Program-made: the position numbers and the translations under genes
Notes under the pieces: model-generated
Databases searched by the model: none
What the model was told of the DNA's origin: nothing
What the model saw: only the letters and a program-made list of their open reading frames with translations
Shown here: one piece after another, positions 18,317 to 27,981 of the stretch
How positions within the stretch are numbered: the stretch's first letter is position 1
How the letters are laid out: every line of letters starts with the position of its first letter
Assembly: GCF_020687765.1 (NCBI RefSeq)
Contig: NZ_JAJEWJ010000008.1
Location: 62,001 to 126,000 of the forward strand
Length of the DNA: 64,000 bases
DNA from: Sphingobacterium sp. FBM7-1
GTDB taxonomy: Bacteria > Bacteroidota > Bacteroidia > Sphingobacteriales > Sphingobacteriaceae
Direction of reading: 5' to 3'

Positions 18317-20236
18317 ATGTCTGAATTAATTTGGCTAATCCCGTTGATTCCTTTTATAGGGTTTGTGATAAACGGCTTAATAGGAAATCGTGTGCCGAAG
18401 GCGGTTACAGCCGTGGTGGGATGTGGTACGGTACTCCTTTCTTTTGTATTAAGCTTGCTCGTTTATTTTGAAGTCGCGGCAGCGCGGGATACCGGTGCTT
18501 CCGGAGAGATATTCGTCCATCTTTTTGATTGGTTTACCGTTGGCAAACTAAATGTAGCGCTTTCTTTTTTAGTAGATCCGTTGAGTGCTATTATGCTTTT
18601 AGTTATTACGGGTGTAGGTTTCCTCATTCACCTTTATTCCGCTAGCTATATGGCGGCTGATGATGGATTTGGGAAGTTTTTCGCTTACCTTAACCTCTTT
18701 ATTTTCTTCATGACCATCCTGGTGTTAGGCTCGAATTATTTGGTCATGTTCATCGGATGGGAAGGTGTAGGCCTATGCTCTTACCTGTTAATCGGTTTTT
18801 GGTTCAAAAATACATCATATGCTTCCGCTGCGAAGAAAGCTTTTGTGATGAACCGTATCGGAGATCTGGGTTTCCTTATTGCCATGTTTTTTATTCTGGA
18901 GACTTTCGGTAGCTTAGAATATGGTGCTGTATTTGCGGAAGCAGCAAATATGCCTGTAGGAAGTACTGCGTTACTTGTCATTACGCTTTTATTATTTGTA
19001 GCGGCAACGGGTAAATCTGCGCAGATCCCCTTGTTTACCTGGTTACCAGATGCGATGGCTGGACCGACGCCCGTATCAGCCTTGATCCACGCGGCGACCA
19101 TGGTAACAGCAGGTATCTATATGGTCGTTCGGTCAAATATTTTATTTACGCTTTCTCCAATAACCATGGAGATCATGGCAGTTGTCGGTTTGGCAACAGC
19201 CTTGCTGGCTGCCTTTATAGCGATTACACAAACCGATATTAAAAAAGTGTTGGCATATTCGACGGTATCCCAATTGGGATACATGTTTCTGGGCCTCGGG
19301 GTAGGTGCGTTCACCGGGGCTTTTTTTCATGTTTTGACCCACGCATTTTTTAAAGCATTGTTGTTCTTAGGTGCAGGATCAGTAATCCATGCTATGCACG
19401 ACGAACAGGATATGCGGCGTATGGGAGGCTTGAGAAAAGCGCTACCCGTCACCTTTATAACGATGCTTATCGGTACCATTGCGATTAGTGGTATCCCACC
19501 GTTTGCTGGATTCTTTTCCAAAGACGAAATATTAGCACATACTTTTCAGCATCAACCTATTTTGTGGGCAATCGGCTTTTTAACAGCGTTGTGCACGGCA
19601 TTCTATATGTTCCGTTTATTATACCTGACTTTTTTTGGTAAGTTTCGGGGTGCAGAAGAACAGAAAAAGCATTTGCATGAGTCGCCTTGGCAGATGACCG
19701 TGCCCCTCGTTGTTTTGGCGGTACTATCTATTGTGGGCGGATTTATCAATATTCCCGAGGCATTGGGCGGGCAACATAACCTAGCAGTTTTCTTGGCTCC
19801 GATTTTCGAAGCTGGAAGTGTACACGCAGAGGCGTTGACGTTAAGCCATAGCACGGAGTATTTACTGATGGGGATATCCGCTGGTGGTGCGTTGATTATG
19901 GCTTTTGTAGCCTACAACCGGTATGTGAAAAAAGAAACTTTGCCGGCTGCCGATACACAAGCATCGAAAGGGCTACATAAATTGTCTTATCGTAAGTTAT
20001 ATGTAGATGAGTTTTATGATGCGCTTATCGTACGGCCTTTGAATAGGTTGTCGGTAGGATTTTACAACTATATAGACCGTACAGGTATAGATGGATTTGT
20101 AAATGGAATAGGAAATTTTTTCCTGTGTGCTGGAAGAGGCATAAGACAGTGGCAAAGCGGCTATGTCGGGTTTTATATGATGATGATGGTGGTGAGTGTA
20201 ATCGTGATTTTGCTGTATGCCGTATTTAGTATATAA
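18317..20236 (+). CDS. nuoL: NADH-quinone oxidoreductase subunit L
   Basis: A 639-aa antiporter-like subunit with many membrane helices. WEGVGLCSYLLIGFW, LPDAMAGPTPVSALIHAATMV and the TQTDIKKVLAYSTVSQLGYM stretch are typical. The C-terminal part includes the lateral helix region. It is the distal proton channel of complex I. Confidence 0.98.
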   Translation: MSELIWLIPLIPFIGFVINGLIGNRVPKAVTAVVGCGTVLLSFVLSLLVYFEVAAARDTGASGEIFVHLFDWFTVGKLNVALSFLVDPLSAIMLLVITGVGFLIHLYSASYMAADDGFGKFFAYLNLFIFFMTILVLGSNYLVMFIGWEGVGLCSYLLIGFWFKNTSYASAAKKAFVMNRIGDLGFLIAMFFILETFGSLEYGAVFAEAANMPVGSTALLVITLLLFVAATGKSAQIPLFTWLPDAMAGPTPVSALIHAATMVTAGIYMVVRSNILFTLSPITMEIMAVVGLATALLAAFIAITQTDIKKVLAYSTVSQLGYMFLGLGVGAFTGAFFHVLTHAFFKALLFLGAGSVIHAMHDEQDMRRMGGLRKALPVTFITMLIGTIAISGIPPFAGFFSKDEILAHTFQHQPILWAIGFLTALCTAFYMFRLLYLTFFGKFRGAEEQKKHLHESPWQMTVPLVVLAVLSIVGGFINIPEALGGQHNLAVFLAPIFEAGSVHAEALTLSHSTEYLLMGISAGGALIMAFVAYNRYVKKETLPAADTQASKGLHKLSYRKLYVDEFYDALIVRPLNRLSVGFYNYIDRTGIDGFVNGIGNFFLCAGRGIRQWQSGYVGFYMMMMVVSVIVILLYAVFSI

Positions 20237-20252
20237 TTTTGACTTTTAAACA

Positions 20253-21698
20253 ATGAGTAACCTATTTATATTACTATTAGTTCCTGTTATTTCGGCTATC
20301 GTATTATGTTTTATCAAAGATGCGGTACGAGCTAAATGGATAGCGCTGTTTGTGGCATTATTAGAGTTAGGGCTTTCTATTCCTTTCCTATGCGGATTTG
20401 TACCGGATGCGAGTATACAATTTGAACAGCGTTGGACATGGGTAGAATCTTTAGGAATTCAATTTCATATTGGCTTAGACGGCATCAGCCTTCCGATGAT
20501 TTTGCTGACAAATGGTTTAATACCACTTATTGTCTTAGCCGCTTTTAAGAAAGCCCATAAAGGAAGTTTCTTTGCATTGATCTCCTTTATGCAAGCGGGT
20601 CTTTTACTGGTATTTTTGGCTTTAGATGCCTTTACATTCTACGTAGGTTGGGAAGTGGCATTAATTCCGATTTATTTTATTTGTGCCCTTTGGGGAGACG
20701 GAGACCGTATCCGGATTAATCTTAAGTTCTTTGTGTATACGTTTTTCGGAAGCTTGCTGATGTTGATCGCACTTATTTATCTGTACAATCAAAGCGCTAC
20801 TCCGAGCTTTGAATGGTCCGCATTCGTCGCCTTAGATTTATCAGAATCTACCCAAAGATGGATATTCTGGGCCTTCTTTTTGGCGTTTGCGATCAAAATT
20901 CCGATTTTTCCATTCCATACCTGGCAACCAGATACCTATACACACGCACCTGCAGCTGGGACGATGCTATTAGCCGGCATTATGCTTAAAATGGGGGTAT
21001 ATGGCTTAATCCGTTGGTTGTTGCCGATAGCTCCCTTGGGAGCGTTGGCTTATAGCCAAGTCGTGATGGTTCTCTGTATTATCGGTATCGTATACGCTTC
21101 GATTATTGCCTTTAAACAGCAGGACGCCAAACGTTTGATTGCCTATTCGTCGATTGCGCACGTCGGACTAATTTCCGCAGGGGTATTCTCTTGGAATATT
21201 GACGGATTGCAAGGTGCTATCATCCAGATGGTAAACCATGGTTTGAGTGTGGTAGGACTATTTTTTATCCTAGATATTCTACAGGAACGAACGGGCACGC
21301 GTACAATGACGGATTGGGGAGGAATAGCAAGCAAGGCGCCACGTTTAGCAACAGCCTTTCTCATCATCTTAATGGGCGCAGTAGGCTTGCCCTTGACTAA
21401 TGGCTTTATTGGGGAGTTTTTATTGTTGAAAGGCGTATTCGGCTATGGTGTATGGTATGCGGTCTTCGGAGGCCTCACCTTGATTTTAGGAGCGGTTTAT
21501 ATGTTGCGTTTGTATCAAAAATCGATGTTGGGCGTATTGCCTGAACGTTATGCAGGTGTACTGGATATAAAAGGATACGAATTGGTTGTATTGGCGATTA
21601 TCGTGTTTTTCACCCTGTTTTTAGGCGTGTGGCCAAAAGCGATTTTACAGCTTTCAGAGGCCTCAGTAACAAACTTATTGAATCAAATTAAATTTTAA
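20253..21698 (+). CDS. nuoM: NADH-quinone oxidoreductase subunit M
   Basis: A 481-aa antiporter-like subunit. The helix with FYVGWEVALIPIYFI, the FHTWQPDTYTHAPAAGTMLLAG segment and the QQDAKRLIAYSSIAHVG stretch identify it. It forms a proton channel between NuoL and NuoN. Confidence 0.98.
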   Translation: MSNLFILLLVPVISAIVLCFIKDAVRAKWIALFVALLELGLSIPFLCGFVPDASIQFEQRWTWVESLGIQFHIGLDGISLPMILLTNGLIPLIVLAAFKKAHKGSFFALISFMQAGLLLVFLALDAFTFYVGWEVALIPIYFICALWGDGDRIRINLKFFVYTFFGSLLMLIALIYLYNQSATPSFEWSAFVALDLSESTQRWIFWAFFLAFAIKIPIFPFHTWQPDTYTHAPAAGTMLLAGIMLKMGVYGLIRWLLPIAPLGALAYSQVVMVLCIIGIVYASIIAFKQQDAKRLIAYSSIAHVGLISAGVFSWNIDGLQGAIIQMVNHGLSVVGLFFILDILQERTGTRTMTDWGGIASKAPRLATAFLIILMGAVGLPLTNGFIGEFLLLKGVFGYGVWYAVFGGLTLILGAVYMLRLYQKSMLGVLPERYAGVLDIKGYELVVLAIIVFFTLFLGVWPKAILQLSEASVTNLLNQIKF

Positions 21699-21717
21699 CT
21701 AGCGACTGTAGAATATT

Positions 21718-23103
21718 ATGGGGGCAATTATTACATTGGGTATTTTGGGAATCGTGGTGTTATATCTGGGCTTATTCAAAGCAAAGAATGCGCTTATTCC
21801 TGTCACCTTGCTGGGCTTGGTCGTTACATTAGGGTTTCTCGTGGGAGAATGGAACAGCGAAGCGTTTCCGTTATTCCATGGGATGGTGATTTTTGATCGC
21901 TTAGCACTGTCTTTTTCAGTGCTCTGTGTGGTTATCACAGGCTTCATTATCCTACTTTCGAAAGAATATTTTAAACATGTCAGCACGTACCTTTCTGAAT
22001 ATTTTTCGTTGATTATTTTTTCGCTGATGGGCGCATTGCTTGTCAATGCATATCATAATTTTGCCATGCTATTTATTGGCATTGAGGTGATGTCCGTGGC
22101 ATTGTATATCTTGGTGGGCATCCGGAAAACAGATTTAGCTTCGAATGAAGCTGCGCTAAAATACTTCCTTATGGGCGCATTTTCTACGGGCTTTCTTCTG
22201 TTCGGTATTACACTCTTATACGGCGCGTCAGGTACCTTCGATCTTGGGGAGTTACAAGCTTATGTACAGACATCCTCGGAGATCTCTCCTTTGTTCTACG
22301 GCGGTGTACTCTTATTACTTTGTGCTTTATGTTTTAAAGTGGGAGCCGCACCTTTTCACTTCTGGACGCCGGATGTGTATGACGGAGCACCAATCCTGAT
22401 TACAAGTTATATGAGTACGGTAGTAAAAGTTGCCTCGTTTGTGGGGTTTCTGCGGTTATTTAGTATGGTATTGGTTCCTCTACACGACTTTTGGACACCA
22501 GTATTATTGACCATTATTATCATTACACTATTTGTGGGGAATATCACGGCTTTGTTGCAAGCTAGCTTTAAGCGGATGATGGCCTATTCCAGTATTTCAC
22601 ATGCCGGCTATATGCTCTTTGCTATCGTATCCATCGGTGTAACTTCTGCATCCGGTATGTTGGTGTACGCGACGGCCTATTCACTAGCTTCCGTAGTGGC
22701 TTTCGGAGCACTTATTATCGTGAAACGTAGTACGGGCTCAGAAAATTTTGAGTCATTTAACGGGTTGGCAAAAAGAGAACCTATGCTCGCGTTGGTATTG
22801 ACCATAGCCATGCTTTCGCTTGCGGGTATCCCCTTGACGGCAGGTTTCATGGGCAAGTTTATGATGTTCAATAACGTCATGGGAACCTATAACATCACGT
22901 TGTTAATCCTAGCGGTTATTAACGCAGCAATTGGCGTATATTATTACTTGCACGTGGTGGTAAATATGTACTTTCGCAAACCTGAAGAGGAAGTAGCAGA
23001 ACAGCATATTCCAGCCAGTTATAAGTTTGTATTGGTTGTAGCCGCCGCATCGACGCTGATCATTGGGGTTTATCCCGATAGTATTCTCTCGTTCTTTTTT
23101 TAG
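21718..23103 (+). CDS. nuoN: NADH-quinone oxidoreductase subunit N
   Basis: The last subunit gene of the operon, 461 aa. It has antiporter-like helices with FIGIEVMSVALYILVG, FHFWTPDVYDGAP and a QASFKRMMAYSSISHAGYM segment. Its TAG stop is the loop of an A/T hairpin (23091-23113) that opens the first structured repeat element, so the repeat begins inside the coding end. Confidence 0.98.
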   Translation: MGAIITLGILGIVVLYLGLFKAKNALIPVTLLGLVVTLGFLVGEWNSEAFPLFHGMVIFDRLALSFSVLCVVITGFIILLSKEYFKHVSTYLSEYFSLIIFSLMGALLVNAYHNFAMLFIGIEVMSVALYILVGIRKTDLASNEAALKYFLMGAFSTGFLLFGITLLYGASGTFDLGELQAYVQTSSEISPLFYGGVLLLLCALCFKVGAAPFHFWTPDVYDGAPILITSYMSTVVKVASFVGFLRLFSMVLVPLHDFWTPVLLTIIIITLFVGNITALLQASFKRMMAYSSISHAGYMLFAIVSIGVTSASGMLVYATAYSLASVVAFGALIIVKRSTGSENFESFNGLAKREPMLALVLTIAMLSLAGIPLTAGFMGKFMMFNNVMGTYNITLLILAVINAAIGVYYYLHVVVNMYFRKPEEEVAEQHIPASYKFVLVVAAASTLIIGVYPDSILSFFF

Positions 23104-23225
23104 AAAAAAGAACCAAAAAATCGTCACTTCGGATATTTGAGAAAGAGGGTAGTGCTAATATGAATTTCTACAGACCTCAAATATCCGGATGTGACATTCA
23201 ATGTTAATAGAGGGCAGTACAATTG
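23091..23225 (+). repeat. Structured intergenic repeat, copy 1
   Basis: Parts in order: hairpin A (23091-23100 with 23104-23113), a short A-rich link, P1 (GTCAC 23123-23127 with GTGAC 23191-23195), P2 (12 bp, 23130-23141 with 23176-23187), a 34-nt loop containing GTAG and CTAC that can pair, and a tail ending in CAATTG (23220-23225). Copies 2 and 3 share this plan with different but complementary stems. I see no mirrored second half after CAATTG. Confidence 0.8.
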
Positions 23226-23534
23226 CGGAAGTAAAAGTGGTCAATAATGTCTTTCGGTTATGCGGGTTCCATGCTACTTAGGAATAGACAAAGAAACCAT
23301 GATGTGTATAAATATAGATGCTCATCATAGCGCCATCTCCATAAAAAATAAATTCGATGGCAAATAGCAAAACTATATTCAGCCTTGATTTATGGATTCG
23401 CGTTTATTTTGGTGTCCATCAGCTCACTTCGATCGGTTTTTTTGCTTCGTTTTTTTATCAAGGAAAAAATGAAGAGAAAACCGTTATCAAAACTAAAAGC
23501 AAATCGTATCTTTAGGGGGAGAGCCATTTTGAAT
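23226..23534. other. Intergenic region after repeat copy 1
   Basis: No convincing gene. The open frame of the next gene extends back to 23385, but its first 50 codons precede the signal peptide and look non-coding or like a poorly chosen extension. No clear promoter match was found. Confidence 0.5.
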
Positions 23535-26069
23535 ATGAGGAGAATAAGCTTGCTGAAATTATTGATATTGATATTTACCCTTGGCGTTGCTGCACAGCAA
23601 GGTCTGGCTCAACAAAAAATCAGTGGAACCGTTATAGACGATGTAGCAGGAAAAGGTGTTCCGCAGGCGAGTGTACAAGTACGAGGGACATCGGATGGAA
23701 CATCCTGTGGTGCTTCAGGGCAATTTTTCTTAACAACGACGAGTCCGTTTCCGCTGCAACTTGTGGTATCTGCTGTTGGCTATAAACAGCTTATCATAAG
23801 CGTTGATTCCCTTCCGCAGCATTTGCAAATCGCATTGGAAAGTGATAAGCAGCTTATTGACGCCGTGGAAATTTCCCGTCGTCAGAAATACCGGAATCGA
23901 AATCCAGCAGTGGATATTATCCACCAGGTCATCAAACACAAACGCTCCAATCGCTTGGAGAACCAACCGAAGTTGTCTTTTCAACAGTATGACAAATTGC
24001 AATTTGGACTTGTAAACCCGCCGGAGCAGTATAATAAGCGGATGGGAAGCTTAAGCTTTTTTTTCGATAATGTGGATACATTGACATCGCCGGGGAATAA
24101 ACTGCTTACCATTTTTATGCAGGAGCAGCTAAGCGATGTCTATTCCAAGAATGATCCCAAGGCGTTTAAAAAGCGGGTGAAATCCATCAAGCAGACAGAT
24201 TTTGACGACCGATATGTCAACAACCACAATATCCAATCGTATTTATCCTATCTCTTTCAGGAGGTTGAGATTTATGATGAAAACATCTTTCTGATCAATA
24301 AATTATTCCTCAGTCCGATAGCCAATAATGCGCCGGTTTTCTATAAGTATTATATTACAGATACGATTGATACAGAAGATGGCCGTTTAATAGAGCTGAA
24401 TTTCGAGCCTAGAAACAAGACAGATTTGTTGCTTAGTGGTAAATTACGGATAACGACAGATGGTCGGTTTGCGGTGCAGGGGGCGACCCTACGGGCGAAT
24501 AAGGAAGCGAATCTGAATTGGGTAAATGATATAACGATTGACTTGCAATTTCGTCCGAATGCAGAACGGTATATGTTCTTGGAGCGTAGTGATGTGGATA
24601 TTATGTTTGGGACGAACCGAAGCGATGCCGTATATGGCCGGAAGACTACGCATAACTATGATTACGATTTTTCCCCCTCTTTCTCGGACGATGTTTTTAA
24701 AGGAGCTCCTATAGAGACATTGAAAACAGCGAAAGACAATGAAATCCTTGTTCAACAGCAACGTCCCGTACAGCTATCGAAGGTGGAAAACCGCGTTTAT
24801 GCTAATGTAGATTCTTTGAACGATAACCGTACGTTTCGAACAATGCTTGCTGCCGGTTATCTGCTGGCACAAGGGTTCTATCCAGCTGGACCGATCGAGT
24901 TTGGCCCACTAGAGTATTTGTATTCGCGAAATAATATCGAGGGCAACCGGATACGATTAAGCGGACGGACGACGCTTGGCTTTTCGGAGAAGTTGTTTAT
25001 CGAAGGGTATTTAGCTTACGGCACGCAAGACGGTGCGTTTAAATACTTCGTCCGGCCTACTTTTTCGCTAAATGGCCAATCTGTGGCCCGGTTTCCGGCT
25101 CATTATTTACAAGTAGCGGTGCAACATGATATTTTTGATCCGGGGAGAATGCTCGGTTTCAAAAAAGGCGACAGTTTTTTTCAGTCTATACGAAGCAATC
25201 GTCCGACGAAATGGATGGATACGTATGCGTATCAACTCAAACATTTGATAGAATTTGGCAATCACGTGAGTTTACAAAGTTCTTTTATCCATCACCGTAG
25301 GCGGGCAATTGGAGATTTACAATTTATTTCATCTGGTGAAATACCTCGGGATATTGCTCATATCAATACCAATGAAATGGAGTTTATACTACGCTGGGCG
25401 CCCAAAGAGAAATTTTACTACCGTAATCTCAGCCGCAATACGATCATCGAGAAATATCCAGTATTTACACTGCAATATAACCGGGGGTTGAAGGGCTTCT
25501 GGGACGGTGACTATGCTTTTGATGCGTTGCGTGGCTCGGTGTCTAAGCGTTTTTTCCTCAACCAACTGGGCTTTGCAGATATGACGTTGAGCGGTGGGAA
25601 GATCTGGGGTGCGCTACCTTATCCTCTATTGGAGATGCCGAACGTTTTCCGCGACGAAGATACGCGACATGAAATCGATTTTTCGATGATGCGTAGTATG
25701 GAATTTGTCGCCGATGCGTACATACGTTTGGCATTTGAACATCAACTGGAGGGATTTATCCTCAATAAGATTCCATTGATCAAGAAACTGAAACTACGGG
25801 AGATTTGGGGAGGCAAGATGTTTTATGGTCGGCTAAGCGACGCGAACAACCCCTATATTAGTAAGGATGTGGTTCATTTTGATACCGATGCGGACGGCCA
25901 TATCATGACGCACGTATTTGATAAAAAGGTGCCTTATTGGGAAGGGAAGGTCGGTATCGATAATATTTTTAGATTGTTGCGTGTTGAATATATACGTCGG
26001 CTAAGTTATATTGGCTTACCGAATGTCGACCAAGACAGGTATCGCGTGAGCCTCCACTTAAACTTTTAA
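23535..26069 (+). CDS. DUF5686 / carboxypeptidase-regulatory-like outer-membrane protein
   Basis: I chose the ATG at 23535 because it gives a standard signal peptide (MRRISLLKLLILIFTLG, cleavage near GLAQQ); upstream in-frame ATGs exist at 23385 and 23469. The mature protein starts with a CarboxypepD_reg-like beta domain (KISGTVIDDVAGKGVPQASV, about residues 28-105). The rest (about 110-844) matches the DUF5686 family, which is predicted to form an outer-membrane beta-barrel; it ends in YRVSLHLNF, with the C-terminal Phe common in outer-membrane proteins. Function is unknown. Confidence 0.85.
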   Translation: MRRISLLKLLILIFTLGVAAQQGLAQQKISGTVIDDVAGKGVPQASVQVRGTSDGTSCGASGQFFLTTTSPFPLQLVVSAVGYKQLIISVDSLPQHLQIALESDKQLIDAVEISRRQKYRNRNPAVDIIHQVIKHKRSNRLENQPKLSFQQYDKLQFGLVNPPEQYNKRMGSLSFFFDNVDTLTSPGNKLLTIFMQEQLSDVYSKNDPKAFKKRVKSIKQTDFDDRYVNNHNIQSYLSYLFQEVEIYDENIFLINKLFLSPIANNAPVFYKYYITDTIDTEDGRLIELNFEPRNKTDLLLSGKLRITTDGRFAVQGATLRANKEANLNWVNDITIDLQFRPNAERYMFLERSDVDIMFGTNRSDAVYGRKTTHNYDYDFSPSFSDDVFKGAPIETLKTAKDNEILVQQQRPVQLSKVENRVYANVDSLNDNRTFRTMLAAGYLLAQGFYPAGPIEFGPLEYLYSRNNIEGNRIRLSGRTTLGFSEKLFIEGYLAYGTQDGAFKYFVRPTFSLNGQSVARFPAHYLQVAVQHDIFDPGRMLGFKKGDSFFQSIRSNRPTKWMDTYAYQLKHLIEFGNHVSLQSSFIHHRRRAIGDLQFISSGEIPRDIAHINTNEMEFILRWAPKEKFYYRNLSRNTIIEKYPVFTLQYNRGLKGFWDGDYAFDALRGSVSKRFFLNQLGFADMTLSGGKIWGALPYPLLEMPNVFRDEDTRHEIDFSMMRSMEFVADAYIRLAFEHQLEGFILNKIPLIKKLKLREIWGGKMFYGRLSDANNPYISKDVVHFDTDADGHIMTHVFDKKVPYWEGKVGIDNIFRLLRVEYIRRLSYIGLPNVDQDRYRVSLHLNF

Positions 26070-26073
26070 ACCC

Positions 26074-26856
26074 ATGCAAGAAAAGAGATATACTTATTTC
26101 CTGCTAGCGATCTGGAAAAATATAGCCTACATCACGGTGAATAGACCCGATAAGCGGAATGCGTTGAATACTTTAGTCCTAAAGGAGTTGGCGGAAATAC
26201 TAGCCGACTTAAAAACGAATGATCAGGTGCGCGGGGTTATTTTGACCGGCGCAGGAGACAAGGCTTTCGTGGCAGGAGCCGATATTAAGGAGTTTCAAGA
26301 TTTCTCCTCCGACGAGGCATGGCTCTTATCAAAATTCGGACAGGAAGAAGTGATGGATGAGTTGTACACCTATCCAAAGCCGGTAGTTGCTGCGATCAAC
26401 GGGTTTGCGTTAGGTGGTGGGTTGGAGCTTGCGATGGCTTGCCACATTCGGGTAGCCGTTGAAAATGCCCAGATGGGGCTTCCCGAAGTGTCCTTAGGCA
26501 TTATTCCTGGGTACGGCGGTACACAACGATTACCCCAGTTGGTTGGGCGCGGAAAAGCCTTGGAAATGATCATGACCGGGGAAATGATCGATGCGCGAGA
26601 AGCACAGCAGTGGGGCTTGGTAAATTACACCGTGCCGGCAGATGAATTGATGGCTACCTGTGAGCGGCTTTTGGAGAAGATGTTCGGACGTTCCCAAACG
26701 GCGATCACTGCCGCTATCCGCACCGTGAATATAGGGTTGATGGAACCGGAGAAAGGTTACGAAGAAGAGAGGGACGCATTTGCCGCTGCGTTCGATAGTC
26801 CAGATTTTAAAGAAGGCGTGTCCGCTTTCTTAGCAAAGCGAAAACCAAACTTTTGA
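26074..26856 (+). CDS. Enoyl-CoA hydratase/isomerase family protein
   Basis: A 260-aa crotonase-fold enzyme that hydrates 2-enoyl-CoA to 3-hydroxyacyl-CoA. The substrate-binding motif AGADIKEF is near residues 67-75. Both catalytic glutamates are present: Glu118 in FALGGGLELA and Glu138 in GLPEVSLGIIPG, 20 residues apart as in the family. It begins four bases after the DUF5686 gene and overlaps the possible extended start of the next gene. Exact chain-length specificity is not readable. Confidence 0.92.
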   Translation: MQEKRYTYFLLAIWKNIAYITVNRPDKRNALNTLVLKELAEILADLKTNDQVRGVILTGAGDKAFVAGADIKEFQDFSSDEAWLLSKFGQEEVMDELYTYPKPVVAAINGFALGGGLELAMACHIRVAVENAQMGLPEVSLGIIPGYGGTQRLPQLVGRGKALEMIMTGEMIDAREAQQWGLVNYTVPADELMATCERLLEKMFGRSQTAITAAIRTVNIGLMEPEKGYEEERDAFAAAFDSPDFKEGVSAFLAKRKPNF

Positions 26857-26894
26857 TATTTTGTTTCTTCTACGGTATAGACGTCGTTAACAGT

Positions 26895-27941
26895 ATGAAC
26901 AACCCTGTTTTTTCTCAAAAGGAGAGAAATATTATTATTCTCTTAATCGTGCTGACTTTGGGAGGGATTCTCCTCTACGCAACGCGGGGCATTTTCGGTG
27001 CATTTCTGGGGACACTGGTCATGTATACGCTTTTTCGCACCTTAAATATTTTCCTGATCGAGCGATGGCGATGGCCGAAACCTTTGTCTGCGGTGCTGAT
27101 TATTATCCTTTCTGTTTTTATCATTGTCTTGCCGTTTATAGGTATTGGCAGTATGTTGGTCCGAAAGGCCATAGCGTTACAGGAAAATCCCGCTTGGATA
27201 AAACAGGTGATAGACGCCGTGAATCAATTTGCCGGCGATACATTGGGAAAACCAGATCTCCTGCAAGAGCAACTCGAAGCAAGTGCGGCTTATTTCGGTA
27301 AGCTGTTGACAGCGGTATTGGGTGGTGCAGCAAACATATTTCTGGAAATCACCGTGATGTATTTTATCTTGTACTTTATGCTGGTGAATTATAAAGGCTT
27401 TGAAAACGGCATATTATACTATTTTCCTTTTGATGAAGAGCAGGCGGTCGTGTTTGGCACGGAGTTAAAAAACATTACCTATTCCAATATTGTGGGACAA
27501 ACGATTGTAGCGATTGTTCAAGGTGGATGCCTCGCCATTGGATTTTGGATATTTGGTGTGGGTGATGCGTTGTTTTGGGGCGTAATCTGCGCTATATTAT
27601 CTTTTATCCCGCTCTTGGGACCTCCGTTGATCTTTGTGCCCGCCACGTTGGTTTTACTGTCTCAAGGTCAAACCTGGCAGGGAATAGGATTGCTCATCTG
27701 GGGATTCGCGCTGGTTATCAATATCGATAATGTGCTCCGCTTTATTATCAATAAGAAAGTTGGCAATATCCACCCATTGATTACCGTAGTGGGGGTTATT
27801 ATTGGACTGCCCTTGTTTGGTCTTATAGGGCTGGTATATGGTCCGTTGCTGTTAGCTTATTTTCTTTTGGCATTGAAGATATACAAAACGAATAAGCGTT
27901 TATCTTTACAACAAGAACAGCTAAGAGAAAAACAAGAATAA
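26895..27941 (+). CDS. AI-2E family transporter (YdiK/PerM-like)
   Basis: An integral membrane protein with about eight helices from the AI-2E/UPF0118 family. The C-terminal PLLGPPLIFVPATLVLLSQG and NVLRFIINKKVGNIHPLITVVGVIIG segments are typical. I start it at 26895 (MNNPVFSQKERN); the frame opens at 26853, overlapping the enoyl-CoA hydratase gene. Members export AI-2, other small molecules or ions; the substrate here is unknown. Confidence 0.9.
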   Translation: MNNPVFSQKERNIIILLIVLTLGGILLYATRGIFGAFLGTLVMYTLFRTLNIFLIERWRWPKPLSAVLIIILSVFIIVLPFIGIGSMLVRKAIALQENPAWIKQVIDAVNQFAGDTLGKPDLLQEQLEASAAYFGKLLTAVLGGAANIFLEITVMYFILYFMLVNYKGFENGILYYFPFDEEQAVVFGTELKNITYSNIVGQTIVAIVQGGCLAIGFWIFGVGDALFWGVICAILSFIPLLGPPLIFVPATLVLLSQGQTWQGIGLLIWGFALVINIDNVLRFIINKKVGNIHPLITVVGVIIGLPLFGLIGLVYGPLLLAYFLLALKIYKTNKRLSLQQEQLREKQE

Positions 27942-27975
27942 AGGAGCTGTATCGATAAGTAGCGATACAGCTCCT
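27942..27975. terminator. Bidirectional terminator, permease / hydroxy-acid dehydrogenase
   Basis: A perfect 13-bp stem (27942-27954 with 27963-27975) with an 8-nt loop between two converging genes. On the minus strand a T-rich stretch follows. Confidence 0.75.
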
Positions 27976-27981
27976 GCTACC

